The translations under genes and the position numbers were made by a program. A DNA stretch of 64,000 nt from Channallabes apus. Lineage: Eukaryota; Chordata; Actinopteri; Siluriformes; Clariidae. The stretch is taken from the NCBI GenBank assembly GCA_030522415.1, contig CM060104.1, forward strand, positions 20,785,825-20,849,824, written 5' to 3'. The notes beneath the pieces are model-generated. The model ran no database searches. It worked only from the letters and a program-made list of their open reading frames with translations, and was not told where the DNA came from. Shown here piece by piece: positions 35,634 through 47,442 of this stretch (positions are counted from its first letter, which is position 1; each line of letters begins with the position of its first letter).

Positions 35634-36391
35634 TAGGGCCGGTACTTTAACGCGTTAATTTAGATTAATTAATTACACAAAAATAACGCATTAACTTTTT
35701 TTTTTTTTACGCATTTTAATCGCACTTATTTTTGCACCGCGGAACGTTTCTCACTGGATGAGTTTCGATGGACCGATTATACTGGAGCACCAACTAGCGG
35801 TCAGACAAAAACAAACCACAGTGAACATGGACAAAGAAGCTGATGAGACTGCTTTGGTTGGCCCTGTGTGTTATGTTTGCATCAATATGCACAACTAACA
35901 TCGATAATATTACTTGCTTTTTGTGTGAGACAACCAGGAAAAGAAACGGAGGCATGGAGAAAAACGGGATTCTTCTTTTACTGCATTCAGTGCACACGAC
36001 ACATATAGTATACAGCGCGGAATTGCCCCCTGGTGGCCCGCCAGTGAATTAACATCAAACTGAAATATATTACACGGTGGATGGGAAATTTTGTTATAAA
36101 AAACGAATTAGGGGAGAAAATTGGAAAAACCCTCCAAGAAATGAAAAATAAAAATTAATGGATGATTCATCGATAAGAGCATGGTAGTGTGCAAGCTATG
36201 CAACAAGGAATTTGCATATCATGCAAGGAATTTGCATATCACCGCAGCACATCGAGCCTCAAGTATCACCTAGGGTGATATAAAATAAGGTCAAATATTT
36301 ATATGAGATTAAAAATGTGATTAATTTCGATTAATTAATTACAAAGCCTCTAATTAATTAGATTATTTTTTTAATCGAGTCCCGGCCCTAA
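35634..36391 (+). mobile_element. Short hAT-like element with BED-finger remnant
   Basis: The ends tagggccgg and ccggccctа-type (ccggcccta) are inverted repeats, with a near-match 8-bp flank (aatatat plus one base). Inside, about 36183-36275 encodes a zinc-finger BED remnant of a hAT transposase: VCKLCNKEFAYH with a downstream STSSLKYHL block. A short internal duplication (gcaaggaatttgcatatca) disrupts the finger. No catalytic domain remains. Confidence 0.6.
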
Positions 36392-36403
36392 TATATATAA
36401 AAA

Positions 36404-36418
36404 TAATAAAATATATAT

Positions 36419-36476
<58 letters not shown>

Positions 36477-36478
36477 TC
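36404..36478. repeat. Compound (CA)/(TA) microsatellite
   Basis: Alternating runs of ac and at dinucleotides, ending in acacacacac before the terminal repeat of a Tc1-like element. It overlaps the left terminus of that element, whose first bases are themselves CA-rich. Confidence 0.85.
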
Positions 36479-37697
36479 ACCTAAAGGAGATTAATAGGAA
36501 CACCATATTAATATGGTGTTTGACCCCCTTTTGCCTTCAGAACTGCCTTAATTCTACGTGGCATTGATTCAACAAGGTGCTAAAAGCATTCTTTAGAAAT
36601 GTTGGCCCATATTGATAGGATAGCATCTTGCAGTTGATGGAGATTTGTAAGATGCACATCCAGGGCACGACGCTCCCATTCCACCACATCCCAAAGATGC
36701 TCTATTGAGTTGAGATCAGGTGACTGTGGGGGCCATTTTAGTATAGTGAACTCATTGTCATGTTCAAGAAACCAATTTGAAATGATTTGAGCTTTGTGAC
36801 ATGGTGCATTATCCTGCTGGAAGTAGCCATCAGAGGATGGGTACATGGTGGTCATAAAGGGATGGACATGGTCAGAAACAATGCTCAGGTAGCCCGTGGC
36901 ATTTAAACGATGCCCAATTGGCACTAAGGGGCCTAAAGTGTGCCAAGAAAACATCCCCAGACCATTACACCACCACCACCAGCCTGCACAGTGGTAACAA
37001 GGCATGATGGATCCATGTTCTCATTCTGTTTCCGCCAAATTCTGACTACCATTTGAATGTCTCAACAGAAATCGAGACTCATCAGACCAGGCAACATTTT
37101 TCCAGTCTTCAACTGTCCAATTTTGGTGAGCTCGTGCAAATTTAAGCCACTTTTTCCTATTTGTAGTGGAGATGAGTGGTACCCGGTGGGGTCTTCTGCT
37201 GTTGTAGCCCATCCGCCTCAAGGTTGTGCGTGTTGTGGCTTCACAAATGCTTTGCTGCATACCTCGGTTGTAATGAGTGGTTATTTCAGTTAAAGTTGCA
37301 TTTCTATCAGCTTGAATCAGTTGGCCCATTCTCCTCTGCCCTCTAGCATCAACAAGGCTTTTTCGCCCACAGGACTGCCGCATACTGGATGTTTTTCCCT
37401 TTCCACACCATTCTTTGTAAACCCTAGAAATGGTTGTGCGCGAAAATCCCAGTAATGGAGCAGATTGTGAAATACTCAGACCGACCCGTCTGGCACCAAC
37501 AACAATGCCACGCTCAAAATAGCTTAAATCACCTTTCTTTCCCATTCTAACATTCAGTTTTGAGTTCAGGAGATTGTCTTGAGCAGGACCACACCTTTAA
37601 ATGCATTGAAGCAACCGCCATGTGATTGGTTGATTTAGATAATTGCATTAATGAGAAATTGAACAGGTGTTCCTAATAATCCTTTAGGTGCACTGTA
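36465..37697 (-). mobile_element. Tc1-like transposon, cacctaaagg family
   Basis: The terminal repeats read cacctaaagga-attaataggaacacc at the left and, inverted, cacctaaaggattattaggaacacc at the right. The element of about 1.23 kb carries a minus-strand transposase gene in two frames. It differs in family from the three cagtggtgtg copies. It appears to have inserted at a TA within ctgta-aaa sequence of the element that continues at 37698. Confidence 0.85.
36580..37545 (-). pseudogene. Tc1-like transposase, frameshifted
   Basis: Minus-strand frames 37545-37021 and 37005-36580 encode most of a Tc1-family transposase. The start (MGKKGDLSYFERGIVVGARR) is followed by the helix-turn-helix region, the first catalytic Asp in WSDESRFLL, the second in QQDNAPCHKAQ, and the Glu position in SPDLNSIEHLW. 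A frameshift after the [10 protein letters not shown] block near 37010 breaks the gene. The lesion is small, so the copy is fairly young. Confidence 0.85.
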
Positions 37698-38149
37698 AAA
37701 AAAAAAAGTCCTAAATTTACGGAAAATAACTTTCAAATTTTATAGTAGTTTTCCATTTTTTACCCACAGAATGTTGTACATACAAATCTCTGTAAAATTA
37801 CAGTCATTATCTGTAAATTACGAAGTCGACCGTTTTTTTAAGTATTATTTCAATATTGAAAAATTAACTTTTTTTCACATTTTTTAACAGTAAAAATACC
37901 ATATTTTTAATGTGTTTTTTCAGTTTTTGTAAATTACGTGTAACTTTATGTAAAATTACAATAATAAATTGTAATTAAATACAAAACTCATGGGGCTTCC
38001 GGTGGTAAGATGAGGAAGTAGTCGTGTTTCGCTCGCGCTCTCATTGACTTTTATTTTATTAGCGTTAATTACGCATAACTTTACCCTGAAGTGAGTTAAT
38101 TCTGTTCTTACCAAGAGCCTGCATCTAAGGTCGACATATTTGTAGGAAA

Positions 38150-39136
38150 ATGGCAAGTAAAAATGTAAAAAAATCGACGACAAGACAAACGCGGCTCGAT
38201 AGCCCTGTCTTAAAGCAAAACATGGAGGCCGCTGTGATTCCTACAAGTGGCGTCAGCAACTGCGGTGAGCCTTCCTCGCTTGAAGATAATTCACTTCTTC
38301 AACTGATCAAAACTGAATTGACATCCTCCCGCGAACAGATGACAGAGATACTTAAAACAGAAATGGCGAGTTTTCGAACTGAGGTCGGATTGATGGTCGA
38401 AACCCTCCGCTCGGATGTCAAAACTAAAATAGATGCCTTGCAATTGGAGATAGCGGGCCAAATTCATTCCGTTCAAACCAAACAAGCTGATATATCTGAC
38501 ACCATGGAGAAAATGGAAACAACACTCAACTCTCATCATGACTCGCTCGGAACAATTGAATCCACAGTTTCAACTCTAAAAAAACAAATATTGAAGCTGC
38601 AGGAACAACAGCAAGATCTTGAAAACAGGAGTCGCCGCCAAAATCTGCGAATTATAGGTATACCTGAAGACTCGGAGAAGGGCCGACCCACTGAATTTAT
38701 GTCTGATTTCTTCTCGGAGGTGTTAGGTGAGGACATATCGGATCTTCAGTCAGTGGTTTTGGACCGTGCTCATCGTACCCTCGCCCCGAAACCTCGCGCC
38801 GGGGACAGGCCCAGAGCAATGATTGTTCGACTTCACTATTTCTGTGATAAAGCCAAGATTCTTCAAGCTTCCAGGAAGCGTGGGGAGCTTACATTTCGCG
38901 GAGCACGGGTGCATATTTTCCCGGATATGAGCGCTGATTTGAGTCGCAAAAGAGCAGCTTTCAACTCGGTGAAAATTAAACTTAAACAGGCGGGGATCTC
39001 CTTCGGTATATACCATCCAGCGGATTTACGGTTCACCTTTGAGAACACTAGACTATCCTTCAAATCACCGTCAGAGGCAGACGCCTACTACGAGCAACAC
39101 ATTAAACCGAAACTGAGTGCTCCGGCCGCCGAATAG
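38150..39136 (+). CDS. L1-type ORF1 protein
   Basis: An intact 328-residue ORF1 protein of an L1-type LINE. It binds the element's RNA and acts as a nucleic-acid chaperone in the ribonucleoprotein. A basic, low-complexity N-terminus (about 1-50) precedes a long coiled coil (about 60-165). The RNA-recognition-like domain has NRSRRQNLRIIGIPE at about 158-172, and the C-terminal domain contains RPRAMIVRLHYF and a basic helix region. The start has a reasonable context and sits about 160 bp from the element's 5' end. No frameshift or stop is visible, so this ORF may still be translatable. Confidence 0.9.
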   Translation: MASKNVKKSTTRQTRLDSPVLKQNMEAAVIPTSGVSNCGEPSSLEDNSLLQLIKTELTSSREQMTEILKTEMASFRTEVGLMVETLRSDVKTKIDALQLEIAGQIHSVQTKQADISDTMEKMETTLNSHHDSLGTIESTVSTLKKQILKLQEQQQDLENRSRRQNLRIIGIPEDSEKGRPTEFMSDFFSEVLGEDISDLQSVVLDRAHRTLAPKPRAGDRPRAMIVRLHYFCDKAKILQASRKRGELTFRGARVHIFPDMSADLSRKRAAFNSVKIKLKQAGISFGIYHPADLRFTFENTRLSFKSPSEADAYYEQHIKPKLSAPAAE

Positions 39137-42100
39137 CTCGTTGGTCCCTTTTGATGTTTATTACAGGGTATCCGGTAATATTTAGAACAATAATTTCTTT
39201 TGGAATAACAAGGTAATTACGTGTTTAAAAATCATTTAAGTTGAGCGCCTGAAAGAAGCCCGATGCGTTTGGAAACGCCAAAGGGTAGTTACAGGTGGGG
39301 TGTTCTTTTTCCCTTGCTTCTTGTTCGGGAAGCTGGTTGGGGGGTGGGGTGGGTTCGAAGGGTTTGTTTTATATTTAAATGTGTTCATGTTTTCAGATGC
39401 TATTGTGTACTGACGTTAAGAATATTTCAGATAGAATGCATTAGTTGTGTATATATTAAACAACACTGTAAACCTGGGACATAATGGATCACCCATAGTG
39501 AACTTTGTGAGCTGGAACGTGAAAGGGGTTAACAATATTATTAAGCGTAATAAGACCCTTACTCATTTGAGGAAACTAGAGGCAAATATATTATTTCTGC
39601 AAGAAACCCACTTGGTATCAACGGACCATTATAAATTGCAAAAACCCTGGATTGGACAAATATACCATTCAGACTTTCAGTCAAGATCTAGAGGCGCTGC
39701 AATTCTTATCAGTAAAAACACTCCATTCTGTGTAAACAATGTTCAAAGTGATAGAGGAGGAAGATTTGTAATAGTAACAGGTACGCTTTATGATATCCCC
39801 TTGATATTAGCCAATATTTACGCTCCAAATTGGGATGATGTATCATTTATGAAAAAAATATTTACCAGTTTTTCTAATCTGACCACGCATAAACTAATAT
39901 TAGGGGGAGATTTTAACTGTGTGCTCCACCCCACTTTAGATCGGTCTTCAACATCACCCTACAATATCACTAAATCCGCCACGTTTATAAATGCTTTTGT
40001 GGAGACCTACAAATTATCTGACCCTTGGCGTTCTCTATATCCAAATCTGAGGCAGTTTTCTTTTTTTTCTCCAGTACATCTGTCATATTCCCGAATCGAC
40101 TATTTCTTAATAGATGATAAACTACTCACCTCTGTCACTGATTGTAAATATGAATCTATTGTGATTTCAGATCACTGCCCGGTAATACTAAAACTGACAT
40201 TTCCCAAATCATCAATTCGTAAGACATGGCGCTTTGATAATTTCATTCTTTCTGACCCATCCTTTGTAGACCTAATTAATAGTAGAATAGAATTTTTTCT
40301 ATCTGTCAATGTGACCCCAGATATCAGTAAAGCTATAGTCTGGGAATCTTTAAAAGCCTATATCAGGGGAGAGATAATTTCATTTACTTCATGGGATAAA
40401 AAAAAAAGAAATCAGAGGTTGAATGATCTTATGAACCAAATTAAACAATTAGATCTGAAAGGGGCAAGTAAACCATCTCCGGATGTTTTTAAAGAAAGAA
40501 CTAAGATACAAACGGAGATTGATCTAATAACATCCGAGCAAACGGAACGACTTCTACTCCAATCCCGCTCCAAATTCTTTGAATCATCAGACAAATCAGG
40601 AAAGATCCTCGCTCAGCAAATAAGGCAGCATTCTGCAGCAAATATTATAACTTCTATTCGTAAGAGTGATGGGAAGATCACAAAGGATGAGTTAGAAATT
40701 AATGCGGTCTTTGAACAATTTTATTCAACCCTATATTCATCTGAAATTGATTATAACTCTCAAGAACTTTATTCTTTTTTCGATTCTATCAATTTACCCC
40801 AAATCTTACCGGATGATAATACAGGACTGGAGAAACTTCTAGCACTAGAAGAACTTAATGCAGCACTCTCATGCATGCAAAATTCAAAAGCTCCTGGGCC
40901 GGATGGCTTCACGGTAGAATTTTACAAAACATTTAAAGATAAACTAATGCCGCTGCTACTTGAGGTACTTGAAGAATCATTCTCTAGAGGTCTTCTCCCT
41001 CATACATTTTATCAAGCAACGATTTCAGTTTTACCCAAAAAGGGCAAGGACACTTTGGATTGTGGTTCATTCCGACCTATATCTTTGCTAAATGTTGACT
41101 GTAAAATATTGGCGAAGGTCCTGGCCAGGAGATTGGAGGATGTTCTTCCTACTATTATAGATCCGGACCAAACTGGTTTTATTAAAAAACGATTTTCTTT
41201 TTTTAATGTACGCAAGGTATTTGATATTGTTTACTCCCCTAACTCGGATAAACCAGAAATTTTAATATCTCTAGATGCGGAAAAAGCCTTTGACAGAGTG
41301 GAATGGAGATATCTTTTCTACTGTCTTGAAAGATTTGGCTTAGGGTCCAATTTTCTAACCTGGGTAAAACTTTTATATGCTTCACCTTCCTCTTCTGTCA
41401 TCACAAATAGCACCAGCTCACAGTATTTCAAGCTGGGCAGAGGAACTAGACAGGGCTGCCCCCTGTCCCCTTTACTATTTGCAGTGGCAATTGAACCCTT
41501 AGCTGTTTTGTTGAGATCAAATACAAATATACTCGGTATATCTAGAGGTAACAGAGAATATAAACTGTCACTATATGCGGATGACCTGCTGTTATTTATT
41601 ACAGATCCTCATAAATCTCTCCCCCATATTATGACGGCTCTTGAACATTTCAGTTACATGTCAGGATATAAACTCAACCTCTCTAAAAGTGAGCTATTTC
41701 CCATAAATCACAGAGCAAACACCTCCTCCTTCTCTCATTATCCATTTCCAGTAGCCTCTGATAAATTTACATATTTAGGGGTTAATATTTCAAACAATAT
41801 ATCCAAGCTATTTAAACTTAACTTTACCCCACTTCTGGAAAAAACCAGACTATCCCTTAAAAAATGGTCTAACCTCCCCACTTCTTTAGTGGGCAGGATC
41901 AATATTATTAAGATGAATACGCTTCCTAAATTTTTGTATCTATTTCAAACTATACCTATCTATATTAAGAAATCTTTTTTCTCCCATTTAAATACAATAA
42001 TTTCGTCTTATATCTGGAACAAGAAACCCCCCAGAATACGTCTACAACATCTCCAAAAACCTAAAGAGGATGGAGGAATGGCGCTACCAAATTTTGAATT

Positions 42101-42748
42101 TTATTACTGGGCCTGTAACTTGAGGGCTCTGACGTACTGGCAAAATTCTCTTTACACTGATCAGACACCAGATTGGGTTCAGATAGAATCGGCTGCCTGT
42201 CTCTCCTCCTCGCTCCCAGCTCTCCTGTTTGCACCTTTGCCGTTGGGTTTAGACTCCCAATCTCTACACCCAGTGGTATGGAACTCTATTCAAATTTGGA
42301 ATCAGATCCGTAAATTCTTTGGCTGGCAGAGAGCTTCAGTATTTACCCCAATTGCCAATAATCATAGATTTCCTCAGCCTTTAAATGACCAAGCATTCAT
42401 AATTTGGCAAGAGAAAGGCATTTTAACATTTAAAGACCTCTTTATTGACGGATGTTTCCTATCTTTCACTCAATTGGAATCCCAGTTTAAGATCCCCAAA
42501 ACGCACTTTTTCAGGTACTTACAGGTGCGAGACTTCACACGCAAGAATTTTCCCTCTTTTCCAGCATTACCTGAACAAAATCCTATTGACCAGCTCCTTC
42601 CTGACGATCCAGACCAAAGAGGAAATATTTCTATTTTATACATTAAAATTGCGTCAGTACTATCCGTTTCTAATAATATACAAAGAGACTCCTGACAACA
42701 GGATCTCAAGGTTAAGCTGACAGATGCGGAATGGGATGAGGCTATATA

Positions 42749-44358
42749 CAGTGGTGTGAAAAACTATTTGCCCCCTTCCTGATTTCTTATTCTTTTGCAT
42801 ATTTGTCACACTTAAATGTTTCTGCTCATCAAAAACTATTAACTATTAGTCAAAGATAACATAATTGAACACAAAATGCAGTTTTTAAATGAAGGTTTAT
42901 GTTATTAAGGGAGAAAAAAACTCAAAATCTACATGGCCCTGTGTGAAAAAGTGATTGCCCCCCTTGTTAATAAATAACTTAACTGTGGTTTATCACACCT
43001 GAGTTCAATTTCTTTAGTCACCCCCAGGCCTGATTACTGCCACACCTGTTTCAATCAAGAAATGACTTAAATAGGAGCTACCTGACACAGAGAAGTAGAC
43101 CAAAAGCACCTCAAAAGCTAGATATCATGCCAAGATCCAAAGAAATTCAGGAACAAATGAGAACAAAAGTAATTGAGATCTATCAGTCTGGTAAAGGTTA
43201 TAAAGCCATTTCTAAAGCTTTGGGACTCCAGCGAACCACAGTGAGAGCCATTATCCACAAATGGCAAAAACATGGAACAGTGGTGAACCTTCCCAGGAGT
43301 GGCCGGCCAACCAAAATTACCCCAAGAGCGCAGAGACGACTCATCTGAGGGGCCACAAAAGACCCCAGGACAACATCTAAAGAACTGCAGGCCTCACTTG
43401 CATCAATTAAGGTCAGTGTTCACGACTCCACCATAAGAAAGAGACTGGGCAAAAACGGCCTGCATGGCAGATTTCCAAGGCGCAAACCACTTTTAAGCAA
43501 AAAGAACATTAAGGCTCGTCTCAATTTTGCTAAAAAACATCTCAGTGATTGCCAAGACTTTTGGGAAAATACCTTGTGGACCGACGAGACAAAAGTTTAA
43601 CTTTTTGGAAGGTGCGTGTCCCGTTACATCTGGCGTAAAAGTAACACAGCATTTCAGAAAAAGAACATCATACCAACAGTAAAATATGATGGTGGTAGTG
43701 TGATGGTCTGGGTTTTTTTTTGCTGCTTCAGGACCTGGAAGGCTTGCTGTGATAGATGGAACCATGAATTCTACTGTCTACCAAAAAATCCTGAAGGAGA
43801 ATGTCCGGCCATCTGTTCGTCAACTCAAGCTGAAGCGATCTTGGGTGCTGCAGCAGGACAATGACCCAAAACACACCAGCAAATCCACATCTGAATGGCT
43901 GAAGAAAAACAAAATGAAGACTTTGGAGTGGCCTAGTCAAAGTCCTGACCTGAATCCTATTGAGATGTTGTGGGGTGACCTTAAAAAGGCGGTTCATGCT
44001 AGAAAACCCTCAAATAAAGCTGAATTACAACAATTCTGCAAAGATGAGTGGGCCAAAATTCCTCCAGAGCGCTGTAAAAGACTCGTTGCAAGTTATCGCA
44101 AACGCTTGATTGCAGTTATTGCTGCTAAGGGTGGCCAGGGTTCAGGGGGCAATTACTTTTTCACACAGGGCCATGTAGGTTTTGGAATTTTTTTCTCCCT
44201 AAATAATAAAACCCCTCATTTAAAAACTGCATTTTGTGTTTACTTGTGTTATCTTTGACTAATAGTTAAATGTGTTTGATGATCAGAAATATTTTGTGTG
44301 ACAAACATGCAAAAGAATCAGAAATCAGGAAGGGGGCAAATAGTTTTTCACACCACTG
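42749..44358 (+). mobile_element. Tc1-like transposon, copy 3, inside L1 ORF2
   Basis: Third complete copy of the cagtggtgtg family, flanked by TA (42747-42748 and 44359-44360). It interrupts ORF2 of the L1 and is thus the innermost layer of the nest. The transposase region is more damaged than in copies 1 and 2, and the 3' part lacks the codons for the PTSY-like end seen in the other copies. Confidence 0.95.
43127..44140 (+). pseudogene. Tc1-like transposase, copy 3, several lesions
   Basis: The same transposase with different damage: an early TGA (43346-43348) where the others have an Arg codon, a TAA at about 43598 replacing the Glu codon after the first catalytic Asp (DETKV), and a frameshift in a T-run at about 43711-43722. 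The later part (43749 onward) still encodes the second Asp (QQDNDPKHTS) and the Glu (PDLNPIEMLW). It cannot make an active enzyme. Confidence 0.9.
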
Positions 44359-45539
44359 TATAGGATCCACGGATCTTCTATTTGCGCTAGACATAGCCTT
44401 ATTCAATTTAAAGTGGTGCATAGACTTCATCTTTCTAAAGCCAAACTAGCAAAGATGTATGCCTCGGTAGATCCTACCTGTGTGAGATGCAAGCAGTCTC
44501 CTGCTACATTGGCTCATATGTTCTGGTTATGTCCCAAACTATCTGTATTTTGGTCAAACATATTTCTATCTTACTCCAACATATTCTGCAAAGATTTGTG
44601 TGTGAATCCTTTAACTGCCATCTTTGGCATCGTATATGAAGACAATAACCTGTCAAAAAGTGAATTGGACTGTATTGCTTTTACCTCCCTGTTGGCAAGA
44701 CGCCTGATTTTGATCAATTGGAAACAATCATCTCCCCCGGCCTTTAAACAATGGGCAAATGATGTCCTATATTTCCTTAGTTTGGAGAAAATAAGACTGA
44801 ATTTAAGTGGTTCAAGATCCAAGTTCACGGCCAGGTGGCGTACTTTCTTGGATTACATCAAAAACAAGATATGACTACGAGAGGTCAAAACTATGTGGCT
44901 GTTACCAGGTTTTGTTTATGATGTTCTGATGCTATTTCCTGTACACAATAGAAGAACACTTTGTATATATGTTATGGTGTTGGTTATGTTATATACTGTA
45001 TACATATGCTTTTCTTTTCGTTTTTCTTTTCTTTTATTTGTTGTTGTAAAAAAAATGAGAAAACAATAAAAAAAAAATACAAAAAAAAAAAATACAAAAC
45101 TCATTAGATAAAGGTTAATGTCCATACAAAAATTTTATTGTTTTTCTTTGTAATTTTGAGGTAAATCATATTAGTTTTATAATACTTTGATATTTAAGTT
45201 CTAAGATGCAAGTTTAGCATTTTTTATGACTTTTTAAAAGATTATTTTTACATTATCACTTACATGTAGGCTATAGTATCTGCTTCATGCCTTCAAAGAA
45301 TGTGAAGAGAATTTAGGAGACTGATACTGATTGACTGATTGTATTACAGTTGTTCTGAAATATCACCATGGCAATCTAGCCATCAGCTTTCTTAATGCAT
45401 TCCTGCATATTCTGACACAAGGATAATGTATTTACTGTGTAGCTGTTTTAAAGCATCGCTTTAAGTGACATTTTGATATTTAGCTTGTATTAGGGTGTCA
45501 TTTTTGTACCAAAAACGTTAGAGAAAACTCCACGGACTC

Positions 45540-46161
45540 TCCGTGTTAACTGCCACAGCCAATCAGAAGCTGGAGGCGGGAACATTATAATATTGTTTCT
45601 GATTGGCTGTTCAGCAGCCGGAGGCGGAGATATTCTAATTACCTTTTCATTACTTGCGCATTTAAATAAGCGCGCGAGTGAGGGCGGGACCTGATGCCGA
45701 AAACGCCTACGCTTTATTGCTCAGGTACAGACGTAACATGATATGAACCAGCCAATGGGAAACAGGCGTCCTTCAAATGTTTAGCGCGCGCGGGGGTGGT
45801 GTGACTCAGCAGCCAGTAAACTGTTGTTTGTAAGTTCAGAGGAGTGAAGACACGCTGCTGAGCTACAGGTGAGGAGGAAAGCAGTCTCTGAGGGACAGAG
45901 GAGAAGACTCTGAAATGTAAAATACCTGCAAGCTCAAGAGACAATGACGGTAAGATATTTTTTATTCTTATTTTAATTCTTATTGTTGTTGCTGTATACA
46001 AAGCTCATTTATTAATACTGCCACGTTTTTCTTTTAAATCTAAGATCTTAATGTGTTCTTTTCTTCTCTCTTCCAATCCACCCTAATGCACCAAGTTCTT
46101 TACTGCCTGTTTGGAAGAAGATCTTTCGTGGATACACTGGACCGTCCATTTTGCCATTTTG
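45540..46161 (+). promoter_or_regulatory. Promoter- and exon-like segment inside transposon
   Basis: A GC-rich island in AT-rich transposon DNA. It has a CCAAT box (agccaatcag, about 45557), an inverted one (gattggctg, 45601), a third (agccaatggg, about 45752), repeated GC-box-like ggaggcgg and gggcggg (about 45683), and then exon-like DNA. An ATG at 45944 is followed by one codon and a donor (acg|gtaaga, 45949/45950). An acceptor (caccaag, ending 46095) starts a second in-frame segment ending at a donor (ttg|gtatgt, 46161/46162). That gives 24 open codons across two phase-0 exons. It looks like captured gene 5' DNA, or the element's own transcription unit. The peptide is not recognised. Confidence 0.4.
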
Positions 46162-46659
46162 GTATGTTTTAGATTTGACTTAATTGCACTAAGACATTAG
46201 GATTCTGAACTAAAAGTTTATTTGTACACATACATTATATAAGAACAATAGCGTTAAAAAGGGGACCACATTGTACTGTATTTGTAATAAAGTTTCCAAT
46301 CCAACTTTAATTGGAACATTGAGAACATTGTTTGAAGTTGTTCATTTCTTCATAGGTTGTTAGTCAAGGATATTTCACAGCAATGTTTAAGTTTGTGAGA
46401 GAATGTTTCACTGTTATAGCACAATAGTCTAAATATTTCATTGTTTTTCATTTTAGGATTTTACTGTAATGCTATAAAACTGAACTTTTTACTGTATTTT
46501 GCATCATACCTGTACTATACTGTCAGTTATACAGACTTTTTTTTAAAAATACAAATATTGTAATCTTGAGTTTGTGTTAACACTTTATTGAACATGTGTA
46601 TTCATAGGAATTTATGAAAAAAAAAGTTAAATATCAGGGGTTTTGTGTTATTGCTTTGT

Positions 46660-47060
46660 TTGAAGGTGTTTGATCTTCAATTCATGAAAAATCTGTAAAT
46701 AACAGTGTTTCCTGCTAAATGCCTAATGCTTTTGCTTTATTGAAGGTGTTTGATTGTAATAATTTTGGGAAAAACCTGTAAAATAAAAACATTTTGCTGC
46801 TACACATATAGTACTGTTTATTGAATGTGTTAAATCGTATACATTTTGGGAAGAATCTGTAAAATGGTGTTTCACTGCTAAACATGTAGTGCTGTTGCTT
46901 TATTGAAGGTCTTCAATCGTATAAATTAAGCAAAAATCTGTAAAATAATGGTGTTTCACTGCTAAACTTCTACTGCTGATCGTTTAATGAAGGTGTTTAA
47001 TTGTATAAATGTAGGAAAAATCTGTAAAATAACTTTCTCTGTAAAAGATAAAATAACATT
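46660..47060 (+). repeat. Degenerate minisatellite, about 80-90 bp unit
   Basis: Five or so diverged units follow the pattern 'ttgaaggtgtttaat-gtataaat---gg-aaaaatctgtaaaat---ggtgtttc-ctgctaaac--gtactgctttg'. The units differ by substitutions and small indels, so the array is old. It makes up the end of the CTGTAAAA-rich element. Confidence 0.65.
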
Positions 47061-47194
47061 TTCTGTAAATTTTATGTTTTTGAGCATAATATGAACTAGA
47101 GTATTTTACCTTAATTTTACGTTTTTTGTTTGGCAGCCTTTGCTGCCAGTCATTTGACACGTTTTTTTTACGCCTTTTTTTTTTTTTTTTTAAC

Positions 47195-47207
47195 AGGGTG
47201 TGTGTGT

Positions 47208-47246
<39 letters not shown>

Positions 47247-47255
47247 TATATATAG

Positions 47256-47286
<31 letters not shown>

Positions 47287-47290
47287 GTTT
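47195..47290. repeat. (TG)/(TA) microsatellite
   Basis: A tg run followed by a long ta run with two ga interruptions. It begins right after the likely end of the CTGTAAAA-rich element. A further TA run occupies about 47406-47440. Confidence 0.85.
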
Positions 47291-47400
47291 TAAAACTATA
47301 GACTTCTAGATTATTATATTATTTTTTATTGAAGTGTCTCTTGCATCCTTTTCACGGTTTATACATTATTCCTCTCTTGTATTTTATCCTTTTTTTGTTG

Positions 47401-47440
<40 letters not shown>

Positions 47441-47442
<2 letters not shown>

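Larger units (their letters stand above)
39447..44874 (+). pseudogene. L1-type ORF2 (EN-RT), stop codon plus Tc1 insertion
   Basis: ORF2 encodes an apurinic-type endonuclease followed by a reverse transcriptase. The N-terminal part shows SWNVKGVNN, FLQETHL, LGGDFNCVL and SDHCPVILKL, all endonuclease signatures. The RT shows APGPDGFTVEFYKTF, FRPISLLNVDCKILAK, SLDAEKAFDRVEW, GCPLSPLLFA and the catalytic YADD in YADDLLLFI. The frame is open from 39447 to a TGA at 42693-42695. The same frame then runs to the Tc1 insertion at 42749 and resumes after it, with the C-terminal Cys-rich block (VRCKQSPATLAHMFWLC) and a stop at about 44874. Only one nonsense codon and one insertion disable it. Confidence 0.9.
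37992..45089 (+). mobile_element. Full-length L1-type LINE with target duplication
   Basis: The element is flanked by a 15-bp direct repeat, aaatacaaaactcat (37977-37991 and 45090-45104), and ends in A-rich sequence after an aataaa signal. It carries ORF1 (38150-39136) and ORF2 (39447 to about 44874). Removing the Tc1 copy at 42749-44358 leaves about 5.5 kb, a normal fish L1 size. The complete 5' end with 5' UTR and both ORFs shows full-length insertion, uncommon for LINEs. It lies inside the CTGTAAAA-rich element. Confidence 0.9.
37698..47190. mobile_element. CTGTAAAA-rich DNA element, split by L1
   Basis: Two arms, 37698-37991 and 45105-47190, share the composition and motifs of one element: repeated ctgtaaaat, tttacgg and aaaattac strings and A/T-rich inverted ends. 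An L1 with a target duplication separates them. The right arm holds a promoter- and exon-like segment (45540-46161) and a minisatellite (46660-47060). No transposase is visible, so it is nonautonomous; class and exact ends are uncertain. Confidence 0.5.

Noticed and set aside
36404..36480. Left terminus of the Tc1 at 36465 taken as part of the microsatellite only
   Set aside because: The cacctaaagg repeat recurs inverted at 37665-37692, so the element end is real even though it merges with CA repeats.
46660..47060. Regular tandem array considered as a CRISPR
   Set aside because: Units are long, diverged and without distinct spacers, and the DNA is vertebrate; it is a minisatellite.
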